64,000 bases of DNA from Gp7-AA6 sp036395755 (lineage in GTDB: Bacteria > Acidobacteriota > Thermoanaerobaculia > UBA5066 > Gp7-AA6), in the NCBI GenBank assembly GCA_036395755.1, contig DASWCZ010000016.1, positions 1 through 64,000 of the forward strand, given 5' to 3'. Every line of letters begins with the position of its first letter. The first letter of the stretch is position 1. Below are positions 25,175-32,603 of this stretch, piece by piece. The notes under the pieces are model-generated. The model ran no database searches. It was given only the letters and a program-made list of their open reading frames with translations, and was not told the DNA's origin. The position numbers were made by a program, and so were the translations under genes.

Positions 25175-25554
25175 TCGCGGCGGCCGCTCTTCTCCTGCTC
25201 GCCGGTGGCGGCGCAAACGACTGCGCGCGTCTCCTGCAGAGCTCGACCGTCCCGGTCGAGAGAGCGCTCGCACTCTTCGAGTCGAAACCGGGTCCTTCCG
25301 CGGAGGCTCTCGTGGCGGCGCGGGAAGTCCTGGCGCGCGCGCACGAGGCTAGAGACCGGCTCGAGGCCGCGCGGGTCGGCGCCTTCTGCGCGCCGTCGAG
25401 GGGCGCGGAGCTCATCTATCTGAACCACTTGACGCTCGGCTTCACCGCCTGGATTGCCGCGCGGACGCGGAGGCCGCCGGGCGAATACGACCTCGCTTCA
25501 ATCATTCGCCGGGCGCGCACGCATCGCGAGCGCAGCCGCGCCCGTTTGCGCTGA
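25171..25554 (+). CDS. Small exported protein, unknown function
   Basis: A 127-residue product with a short signal peptide (VIAAAALLLLAGGGAND). The mature part is mostly helical, with two Cys and SRGAELIYLNHLTLGFTAWI. I do not recognise it. It is translationally coupled to the MBL gene by a GTGA overlap. Confidence 0.6.
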   Translation: MIAAAALLLLAGGGANDCARLLQSSTVPVERALALFESKPGPSAEALVAAREVLARAHEARDRLEAARVGAFCAPSRGAELIYLNHLTLGFTAWIAARTRRPPGEYDLASIIRRARTHRERSRARLR

Positions 25555-25559
25555 CTCCG

Positions 25560-26018
25560 ATGAACGGAGAGTCGGCCCGCACGGATCCTCCCACGGCGAT
25601 GCGCGTGGGATCCTGGTTCGCGATCGTTCTCGCGGTCGCGCTCGCGGCGGCGTTCTTCCTGACCGCGGCTGGAGCCCTGCCTTACAAGATCGCGGGCTAC
25701 ACCGTCTCCCGCGAGGCATGGTGGCGCGTATCGCCGGTGCTCCTGGTCGTGTCGGCGCTCGCCGCGGCGATCGCGTTCGCGATCCGGACCGCGCGCCCCT
25801 GGTCGCGGCACGCGGTGATCCTCCTCTGGACTTCGATTGCGATCGCGGCGCTCCTGAGCGGTCTGTCCGGCGACATCCCCCGGGCCGTTCTCCGCCGAGC
25901 GCTCGTCGAACCGGCGGTTCTTACTCTCCTTTGCGGCTGGTATTTTTACGGCAAGCCGAACGTGGTGGAATACTTCCGGAGGATTTCGAAACTCTCGAGG
26001 GACGACGGGAGTATTTGA
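25560..26018 (+). CDS. 4-TM membrane protein, unknown function
   Basis: A 152-residue membrane protein with helices near residues 18-42, 57-78, 86-105 and 118-130. The C-terminus, VVEYFRRISKLSRDDGSI, is cytoplasmic and polar. No family is recognised. It lies five bases after the preceding gene and may belong to the same operon. Confidence 0.62.
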   Translation: MNGESARTDPPTAMRVGSWFAIVLAVALAAAFFLTAAGALPYKIAGYTVSREAWWRVSPVLLVVSALAAAIAFAIRTARPWSRHAVILLWTSIAIAALLSGLSGDIPRAVLRRALVEPAVLTLLCGWYFYGKPNVVEYFRRISKLSRDDGSI

Positions 26019-26043
26019 AATCGAGAGATCGGGGGTTACGACG

Positions 26044-26517
26044 ATGACGGAAAAGGCGACGTTCGCGGCGGGGTGTTTCTGGGGGGTCGAGGCGGCGTTT
26101 CGCCAGGTGCCGGGCGTGCTCGACGCGGCGGTGGGCTACTCGGGCGGGGCTTTCCCGAACCCAACCTACGAGGACGTCTGCACCGGCCGGACCGGTCATG
26201 CCGAGAGCGTGCAGGTGGAGTTCGATCCGGCGCGCGTCTCTTACGACCAGCTCCTGGACGTCTTCTGGGAAAACCACGATCCGACGACCTTGAACCGGCA
26301 GGGGCCGGACGTCGGCACGCAATATCGATCCGCCATCTTCGTCGAAGGCCCGGAGCAGGAGAAAGCGGCGAAGGAGTCGAAGGAGCGGCTCGAGAAGAGC
26401 GGCCGGTACCGCCACCCGATCGTGACCGAGATCGCGCCGGCGGAGCCGTTTTGGCGCGCCGAGGACTATCACCAGCGATACCTCGAGAAGCGCGGTCTCG
26501 CGCACTGCAAGATCTGA
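26044..26517 (+). CDS. msrA: Peptide-methionine (S)-S-oxide reductase MsrA
   Basis: A 157-residue MsrA. The catalytic GCFWG motif is at residues 10-14 with Cys11 as nucleophile. Conserved GYSGG, TGRTGHAESVQVEFDP, and NRQGPDVGTQYRSAIF follow. A Cys near the C-terminus (LAHCKI) may resolve the disulfide. It repairs oxidised methionine using thioredoxin. It lies upstream of a DinB-like gene, two bases apart. Confidence 0.95.
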   Translation: MTEKATFAAGCFWGVEAAFRQVPGVLDAAVGYSGGAFPNPTYEDVCTGRTGHAESVQVEFDPARVSYDQLLDVFWENHDPTTLNRQGPDVGTQYRSAIFVEGPEQEKAAKESKERLEKSGRYRHPIVTEIAPAEPFWRAEDYHQRYLEKRGLAHCKI

Positions 26518-26519
26518 CG

Positions 26520-27065
26520 GTGGCGGCTCTCGCGCGGCACTATCTCGACGACGCGCTCGGCGAGTTTCGAAAGCTCAAGACTTTTGCGGACAAGGCAGTC
26601 GCCCAGGTCGCCGACGAGGACTGGTTCCGCCAGCTCGACCCGGAGTCGAACTCGATCGCGATCGTCATGAAGCACATCGTCGGAAACATGCGCTCCCGGT
26701 GGACGAGCTTCCTGACGACCGACGGCGAGAAGCCGGACCGCGACCGCGACACCGAGTTCGAGCTCGGCGGCGCCGACACGAAGGAACGCCTGCTCGAGCG
26801 CTGGGAGTCCGGCTGGCGGCTGCTGTTCGAAGCGATCTCTCCGCTCACCGCGGAGGATCTCCAGAGGACGGTCACGATCCGCGGCGAGCCGCATACGGTG
26901 CTGCAGGCGATCAACCGGCAGCTCACCCATTACGCGGGACACGTCGGGCAGATCGTGTACCTCGCGAAGCATTTTGCCGGCGAGCGCTGGAAGACGCTCT
27001 CCATCCCCCGCGGAAAGTCGCGGCAATTCGACGTAACCAAAGCAGGGACGCCTTACCGCCCCTGA
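26520..27065 (+). CDS. DUF1572 (DinB-like) protein
   Basis: A 181-residue four-helix protein of the DUF1572 family in the DinB/YfiT-like superfamily. LARHYLDDALGEFRKLKTFA opens the domain. Putative metal-binding His residues occur in VMKHIVGNMRSRW and in RQLTHYAGHVGQIVYLAKH. Family members often use metal for thiol-transfer or are uncharacterised. GTG 26520 follows the msrA stop by two bases. Confidence 0.8.
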   Translation: MAALARHYLDDALGEFRKLKTFADKAVAQVADEDWFRQLDPESNSIAIVMKHIVGNMRSRWTSFLTTDGEKPDRDRDTEFELGGADTKERLLERWESGWRLLFEAISPLTAEDLQRTVTIRGEPHTVLQAINRQLTHYAGHVGQIVYLAKHFAGERWKTLSIPRGKSRQFDVTKAGTPYRP

Positions 27066-27081
27066 TGCACGGAGGTTTCCA

Positions 27082-27381
27082 ATGATCGTGGTTCGGAACG
27101 TTTTCCAGTTGAAGTTCGGGAAAGCAAAGGACGCGCTTGGCCTGTGGAAAGAGGGACGTCAGATCGCGCAGAGAACCGGTTCCGGCGGAACGATGCGCGC
27201 GATGACCGATCTCGTCGGGCCGTTCTACACGCTCGTCATGGAGGAAGAGTTCCCGTCGCTCTCCGAGATGGAGCGCGAAATGCAGAGCGAAACGGGGGGA
27301 GAGGAGTGGAAGGGCTGGTACCAGAGGTTCGTTCCGCTCGTCGAGAGCGGATACCGCGAAGTCTTCACGATCGTCGAGTGA
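27082..27381 (+). CDS. Small dimeric alpha/beta-barrel-like protein
   Basis: A 99-residue protein starting MIVVRNVFQLKFGKAKDALG, with FYTLVMEEEFPSLSEMEREM and a C-terminal REVFTIVE. The layout suggests a NIPSNAP/ABM-like ferredoxin fold. Function unknown. GGAGG precedes ATG 27082. Its TGA overlaps the GTG of the cupin gene. Confidence 0.65.
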   Translation: MIVVRNVFQLKFGKAKDALGLWKEGRQIAQRTGSGGTMRAMTDLVGPFYTLVMEEEFPSLSEMEREMQSETGGEEWKGWYQRFVPLVESGYREVFTIVE

Positions 27382-27710
27382 CGAACCGGCGGGCAAGTCT
27401 TTCCGAGGCGCTCTCCCGACTCTCGGGGGCGGCCGGCGAGCGCTTCGCCACGGTGATCGAGCACGGCACGCTGACCGTCGAGATCTATGCGCCCCGCGGG
27501 ACCGATCCGCAGAAGCCGCACACGCGCGACGAGGTCTACGTCGTCATGTCGGGAACCGGTTGGTTCGTCAACGGTCCCGACCGGCACCGGTTCGGGCCGG
27601 GAGACGTCCTCTTCGTTCCGGCCGGCGTCGCGCACCGTTTCGAGGAGTTCACGGACGACCTCGCTCTCTGGGCGATGTTCTGCACGCCGCAGGGGGGGAG
27701 CGCGCCATGA
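27378..27710 (+). CDS. Cupin-domain protein
   Basis: A 110-residue single-domain cupin. Motif 1 includes PHTRDEVYVVMSGTGWFVNG, and motif 2 is GPGDVLFVPAGVAHRFEEF. His and Glu ligands of a metal are in place. The substrate cannot be read. It starts with GTG in a four-base overlap and its TGA overlaps the ATG of the MOSC gene. Confidence 0.83.
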   Translation: MTNRRASLSEALSRLSGAAGERFATVIEHGTLTVEIYAPRGTDPQKPHTRDEVYVVMSGTGWFVNGPDRHRFGPGDVLFVPAGVAHRFEEFTDDLALWAMFCTPQGGSAP

Positions 27711-28561
27711 GGGAATCGGTTGCGGGCTCGATCCAATCCCTCTGGCGTTATCCGGTCAAGTCCATGCTCGGTGAAGAGATCGAGCGGTCGGCCGTCACCG
27801 AGCGGGGCTTCGTGGGCGATCGCGCCTACGCGCTCGTGGACGCCTCGGACGGCAAAGTGGCGAGCGCCAAGAACCCGCGCAAGTGGGCGAAGCTTTTCGA
27901 CTGCCGGGCGGAATTCCTCCCGGACTCGCACGGGGCGCGAATCACGCTACCCGACGGCACGGCGGTGACCGCCGATGATCCGGATGCCGCTCTCGTCCTC
28001 TCCTCGATCTTCGGGCGCAAGGTCGCGCTCGAGACCACGGCGGCGGACGCTCCCGTCCTCGAAGAGCTCTGGCTGGAAGGAAGCCCCGACGGTCTCGACG
28101 TCACCGACGAGGCAATTGCGATGGGATCGCCGCGAGGAACCTTCTTCGACTACGCGGTGATCCACCTCGTCACGACAGCGACGCTCGAGCACCTGGCCGA
28201 GCTCTATCCGCAGGGACGCTTCGACCCGCGCCGCTTTCGTCCGAACGTCGTCGTCGCGTCCGCGGAGGGCGAGTCCGGGCTCGTCGAGAACGCCTGGATC
28301 GGAAAGACGCTCGCGCTCGGGGACTCGGTGCGGCTCTCCGTGACGGACCCCTGCCCGCGGTGCGTGATGACGACTCTCGCGCAGGAAGACCTTCCGGCGG
28401 ACGCGGGAATCCTGCGGACGGCGGCGCGGCACAACTCCGTCGTGGGCGGAGAGGGGCGGGGACCGGAGGGGGTCTACGCCGCGGCGATCGGGGTCTACGC
28501 GAGCGTGCTCGCGGGCGGGACAGTGCGGCGCGGGGACACAGTCCGCCTCACAAGCTCTTAA
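27707..28561 (+). CDS. MOSC-domain protein (molybdenum-cofactor sulfurase C-terminal type)
   Basis: A 284-residue protein with an N-terminal MOSC beta-barrel (LWRYPVKSMLGEEIERSAV, GFVGDRAYALVD) and the MOSC domain proper. The conserved Cys-containing segment DPCPRCVMTTLAQEDLP is near residues 213-229. This family includes YcbX/mARC-like reductases of N-hydroxylated compounds, which carry Moco through a Cys of this type. It is coupled by ATGA to the cupin gene upstream. Confidence 0.86.
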   Translation: MRESVAGSIQSLWRYPVKSMLGEEIERSAVTERGFVGDRAYALVDASDGKVASAKNPRKWAKLFDCRAEFLPDSHGARITLPDGTAVTADDPDAALVLSSIFGRKVALETTAADAPVLEELWLEGSPDGLDVTDEAIAMGSPRGTFFDYAVIHLVTTATLEHLAELYPQGRFDPRRFRPNVVVASAEGESGLVENAWIGKTLALGDSVRLSVTDPCPRCVMTTLAQEDLPADAGILRTAARHNSVVGGEGRGPEGVYAAAIGVYASVLAGGTVRRGDTVRLTSS

Positions 28562-28623
28562 ATCAAGTCTCATCAGCCACTTGAGCTGCAATGTGGCAAG
28601 TGGAGGCCTGACTCCTCTGCCCG

Positions 28624-28651
28624 TTGACTTACGCCTTATTTACGCTATCGT
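28624..28651 (+). promoter_or_regulatory. Possible sigma-70-type promoter of dnaE2
   Basis: TTGACT (28624-28629) and TATCGT (28646-28651) are spaced by 16 bases, just upstream of the likely GTG 28659. A transcript from here would be nearly leaderless. No convincing LexA box was found. Confidence 0.3.
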
Positions 28652-28658
28652 CGACCGA

Positions 28659-31600
28659 GTGTTCCAGCCAACCGACCCGCGCATCGTCGCCGCCGGTGCT
28701 CGCAAAGAGAAGCTTCGGCAGCGCGCCTGGCATCCTCCCGCTTCGCGCCGGCAGTCCCGCCCGTACGCGGAGCTGCGCGCGGCGTCGGCCTTCTCTTTTC
28801 TCGACGGTTCCTCGCTTCCGGAAGACCTGGTCGAGGAAGCCGCGAACTGCGGTCTCCCGGCGGTCGCTCTCGTCGACACGAACGGCGTCTACGGAGCGCC
28901 GAGGTTCTACAAGGCCGCGCAGCAGGCGGGGCTCAAAGCGCTGGTGGGGGCGGAGGCGACCCTCGAAGAGGGTCGTCCCGAACGCAGTGAGGGATCTCTC
29001 CCTGAAGCGCAAGGGATTCCTCGCTCCGCTCGGAATGACGGGAAGGAGGGCGCTCGGAATGACGGGCGCATTCCGGGTCGGCTCACCCTCCTCGTCGAAA
29101 ACCGCACGGGATACAGGAATCTCTGCCGGCTGATCACGACCGGCGCGCTCGGACACGCGAAGGGGGAGGGCCGCGTCTCGTGGGAGGAGATCGCCGTGCA
29201 CGCGGAAGGGCTGCACTGCCTGACCGGCGGCGAGGAGAGCCCGGTCGCGCGCTCGCTCGCGACGAATGGCGCGGACGCCGCAGGAGAGCTCCTCGCCCGG
29301 CTCGCCACGGTTTTCCCCGGCCGCCTCTCGGTCGAGCTCCAGCGGCACCACCTTCGCGACGAAGAGCACCGGAATCGCGCCCTCGTCGATCTCGCGCAGG
29401 CGCGGAAGCTCCCGCTCGTCGCGACGAACGGGGTCCGATACGCCCGCGCGCGCGACAAGGACCTCCACGACGTGATGACCGCGCTGCGGCACAAGACCGA
29501 CCTCGACAAAGCGGGAGCGCTCCTCGCCGCGCAGCGGGAGCGTCATTTCCGCGGAGCGGGCGAGATGTCGGAACTTTTCGCGGACCTGCCGCGCGCGCTC
29601 GACGCCGCGTGGGAGCTCTCGCAGAAACTCGACTTCACGCTCGCCGACCTCGGATACCGCTTTCCCGATTACCCGCTGCCGCCCGGAGAGACGCCCGCTT
29701 CCTTTCTCCGCAAGATCGCATGGAACGGCGCTCGCTCGCGCTTCCGGCCCTTGACCGCCCGCGCGCAGGCGCAGATCGCGCGGGAGCTGGACCTGATCGA
29801 GAAGCTCGACCTCGCCGGCTATTTCCTGATCGTCTGGGACATCGTCCGGTTCTGCGGCGAGCAGAAGATCCTCGTTCAGGGGCGCGGCTCCGCCGCGAAC
29901 AGCGCGGTGTGTTATGCGCTCTCGATCACCGCGGTCGATCCGGTGAAGATGGAGCTCCTCTTCGAGCGTTTCCTGTCGGAGGAGCGCGGCGAGTGGCCCG
30001 ACATCGACCTCGACCTCCCCTCCGGTGACCAGCGCGAAAAGGTCATCCAGCACGTCTACGAGAAGTACGGCGCGCGCGGCGCCGGCATGACGGCAAACGT
30101 GATCACGTACCGCGACCGCATGGCGGCGCGCGAGGTCGGCAAGGCGCTCGGGTACTCGCCCGATCAGGTGGACCGGCTCTCGAAGCAGCTCGGAAGCTGG
30201 AACTTCGGGGAGATCCGGGAGCCGGTCGAGGAGCTTTCGAAAGAAATCGCCGCGGCCGGGCTCGATCCGCGCGACGTTCGATCGCGCCACTTCATGCGGC
30301 TCTGGCTCGACATCCAGAATCGGCCGCGCCATCTCGGCCAACACTCGGGCGGAATGGTGATCGCGGCGGGACGGCTGGACGAAGTCGTCCCGCTCGAGCC
30401 CGCGTCAATGCCGGGGCGGGTCGTCGTGCAGTGGGACAAGGACGACTGCGCGGACATGGGGATGGTCAAGGTGGACCTGCTCGGCCTCGGGATGCTCGCG
30501 GCGCTCGAAGAGGCGATCCCGATGATCCGGACGAACGAGAGAGTCGAGGTGGATCTCGCGCACCTGCCGCAGGACGACCCCGCAATCTACGAGATGCTGA
30601 ACAAGGCCGACACGGTCGGCCTCTTCCAGGTCGAGAGCCGCGCGCAGATGGCGTCGCTCCCGCGTCACGCGCCGAAGATCTTCTACGACATCGTCGTGCA
30701 GGTCGCGATCATCCGGCCGGGTCCGATCGTCGGTGGAATGGTCCATCCGTTCTTCGATCGAAGGCGCGGCCTCGCGCCGGTCGAGTATCCGCACCCGTGC
30801 CTCGAGCCGATCCTGAAGCGGACCCTGGGCGTTCCCCTCTTCCAGGAGCAGTTGCTCAAGATCGCCATGGTTGCCGCGGGCTTCACCGGCGGCGAGGCGG
30901 AGGAGCTGCGGCGCGCGATGGGCTTCAAGCGCTCGCAGGAGCGGATGTCCGCGATCGAGGAGAAGCTGCGGCGCGGCATGAACGAACGGGGGATCGACGG
31001 CGCAGCGCAGGAGCAGATCGTGAAATCCATCACGTCGTTCGCGCTCTACGGATTTCCCGAATCGCACGCGGCGTCGTTCGCGCTGATCGCGTACGCGAGC
31101 GCTTATTTGAAGGCGCACCACCCGGCCGCCTTCTACGCCGCGATCCTGAACTCGTGGCCGATGGGCTTCTACCATCCCGCGACGCTCGTGAAGGACGCGC
31201 AGCGCCACGGCACTTCCGTGCGGCCGATCGACGTCGCGCGCTCCGGCTGGAAGTGCCGCTGGGAGGAGGGAGCAGTGCGGCTCGGCCTGCGTTTCGTCCA
31301 GGGCCTGAAGGAAGCGACGGGAAAGAAGATCGAGTCGGAGCAGGGAAGGGCACCGTTCGCCGGCGCCGACGATCTCGCGCGTCGGTGCGCGCTCCGCGAA
31401 GACGAGCTCGTTCGTCTCGCTTACGCGGGCGCGCTCGCCTCGTTCGGCCGGACGCGGCGCGGGGCGCTCTGGCAGGTCGCAAAAGTCGCGCGGCCGTCCG
31501 GCGCGCTCTTCGCCGGGATGGCGACCGAAGATCCTTCGCCGTTACCCGACATGACGCCGCGGGAGGAGACGGCCGCCGACTACGAGTCCACCCAGATGAC

Positions 31601-31964
31601 GACCGGTCCCCATTTGGTCGAGCACCTGCGCGGCGAGTTCCGCCGAAGGGGGATCCTCTCGGCCGCCGAGCTCTCGCGCCTGCCGGACGGAGCCCGCGTC
31701 CGGACCGGAGGCGCCGTGATCGTGAGGCAACGGCCCGGCACCGCGAAGGGTTTCGTGTTTCTGACGCTCGAGGACGAAAGCGGCATGTGCCAGGCGATCG
31801 TCCGGCCCGACCTCTTCCGCGAATACCGCTCGGTCATCGTGGGATCGGGCACGCTCGTCGTCGAAGGGCGCCTCCAGAAGCAGGACGGGACTCTCTCGGT
31901 GAAGGGGGAGCGGTTCTGGGGGATTTCCGAGCTAGAGGAGGTCCCGAGCCACGACTTCCACTGA
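28659..31964 (+). CDS. dnaE2: Error-prone DNA polymerase III alpha subunit DnaE2
   Basis: About 1101 residues of DnaE2, the translesion replicase used with ImuB in SOS mutagenesis in many bacteria. It has an N-terminal PHP domain (AELRAASAFSFLDGSS), a C-family polymerase core with catalytic carboxylates in PDIDLDLP (about residues 447-454), and QGRGSAANSAVCYALSI, LGQHSGGMVIA and FPESHAASFALIAYAS. A C-terminal OB fold follows. GTG 28659 is favoured; an upstream TTG at 28581 is open. Residues about 105-136 are encoded by a dispersed repeat of exactly 96 bases that keeps the frame. No ImuA/ImuB lies beside it. Confidence 0.93.
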   Translation: MFQPTDPRIVAAGARKEKLRQRAWHPPASRRQSRPYAELRAASAFSFLDGSSLPEDLVEEAANCGLPAVALVDTNGVYGAPRFYKAAQQAGLKALVGAEATLEEGRPERSEGSLPEAQGIPRSARNDGKEGARNDGRIPGRLTLLVENRTGYRNLCRLITTGALGHAKGEGRVSWEEIAVHAEGLHCLTGGEESPVARSLATNGADAAGELLARLATVFPGRLSVELQRHHLRDEEHRNRALVDLAQARKLPLVATNGVRYARARDKDLHDVMTALRHKTDLDKAGALLAAQRERHFRGAGEMSELFADLPRALDAAWELSQKLDFTLADLGYRFPDYPLPPGETPASFLRKIAWNGARSRFRPLTARAQAQIARELDLIEKLDLAGYFLIVWDIVRFCGEQKILVQGRGSAANSAVCYALSITAVDPVKMELLFERFLSEERGEWPDIDLDLPSGDQREKVIQHVYEKYGARGAGMTANVITYRDRMAAREVGKALGYSPDQVDRLSKQLGSWNFGEIREPVEELSKEIAAAGLDPRDVRSRHFMRLWLDIQNRPRHLGQHSGGMVIAAGRLDEVVPLEPASMPGRVVVQWDKDDCADMGMVKVDLLGLGMLAALEEAIPMIRTNERVEVDLAHLPQDDPAIYEMLNKADTVGLFQVESRAQMASLPRHAPKIFYDIVVQVAIIRPGPIVGGMVHPFFDRRRGLAPVEYPHPCLEPILKRTLGVPLFQEQLLKIAMVAAGFTGGEAEELRRAMGFKRSQERMSAIEEKLRRGMNERGIDGAAQEQIVKSITSFALYGFPESHAASFALIAYASAYLKAHHPAAFYAAILNSWPMGFYHPATLVKDAQRHGTSVRPIDVARSGWKCRWEEGAVRLGLRFVQGLKEATGKKIESEQGRAPFAGADDLARRCALREDELVRLAYAGALASFGRTRRGALWQVAKVARPSGALFAGMATEDPSPLPDMTPREETAADYESTQMTTGPHLVEHLRGEFRRRGILSAAELSRLPDGARVRTGGAVIVRQRPGTAKGFVFLTLEDESGMCQAIVRPDLFREYRSVIVGSGTLVVEGRLQKQDGTLSVKGERFWGISELEEVPSHDFH
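28971..29066. repeat. Dispersed palindromic repeat, copy 2, inside dnaE2
   Basis: GGTCGTCCCGAACGCAGTGA to GGAATGACGGG, with two GGAATGACGGG units. It is 96 bases long and adds 32 codons to the PHP domain without disturbing the frame. Confidence 0.75.
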
Positions 31965-31975
31965 GCGGCGGTCGG

Positions 31976-32560
31976 CTAACCGCGAAACTGGGAAAGCGCG
32001 AACAGGAGGATCGCGGCACCCCCGAAAAGGAGCGACCCCCACCACACGGGTCGGCTGCGGGTCAGAGCCGCCACGGCGCCGAGAGCGATCGAGACCTGAA
32101 AGAGCGCGACCGCGTTGGCAAACCCGTGGTGATGATGGAGCAGCTCGTCCGCCTCTTTCGACTTCTCGTCTCGCTCCTTCTCTTTCTTCCGAGCCTCTTT
32201 TTCGATGCCCGCTTGCTCGGCGACGTAGCGCTTCTCTTTCTCGGCGAACTGGGCGGGAGGCTCCTTCGCGATCGCGAGATAGGCGCTCGCCGCCGCCTCG
32301 GCCACCGCCGTCTTGATTCCTTTGGCCTGGTAGTAAGCCCACTGGTCCGAAGCTTCCGCCTGGAGACGCGCCGCCTCGGTCTTCAAGACGAGCGCGTGGT
32401 TGACGGTGGCGCCCGCGCGCAGCGCCGCGATCGCGGCCAGAGCGGCGAACAACGCCGTCGTCAGCGCGATTCTCTTCAAAAACTCTCCGCCGTGCGCCTC
32501 CAGCTGTTCGTGGATCGTCTCGTGGAGGCTCTCGGTCTCGACCTCGGGTCCTTCGGGCAT
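31976..32560 (-). CDS. DUF4337-family membrane protein
   Basis: A 194-residue protein with one N-terminal helix (about 29-48), a long charged coiled-coil middle (EKEARKKEKERDEKSKEA), a His-rich patch (LLHHHHGF) and two C-terminal helices. This is the plan of the DUF4337 family, whose function is unknown. It faces dnaE2 tail to tail with 11 bases between stops and is divergent from the DUF5916 gene. Confidence 0.8.
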   Translation of the reverse strand: MPEGPEVETESLHETIHEQLEAHGGEFLKRIALTTALFAALAAIAALRAGATVNHALVLKTEAARLQAEASDQWAYYQAKGIKTAVAEAAASAYLAIAKEPPAQFAEKEKRYVAEQAGIEKEARKKEKERDEKSKEADELLHHHHGFANAVALFQVSIALGAVAALTRSRPVWWGSLLFGGAAILLFALSQFRG

Positions 32561-32603
32561 TCAGACTCCTGGCTGATTTGTCTCGGCGTTCTAGCAGAGC
32601 GGG

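Noticed and set aside
28581..28658. TTG 28581 as the start of dnaE2
   Set aside because: It would add 26 residues without family similarity and place a promoter-like TTGACT inside the gene; GTG 28659 is closer to the conserved N-terminus.
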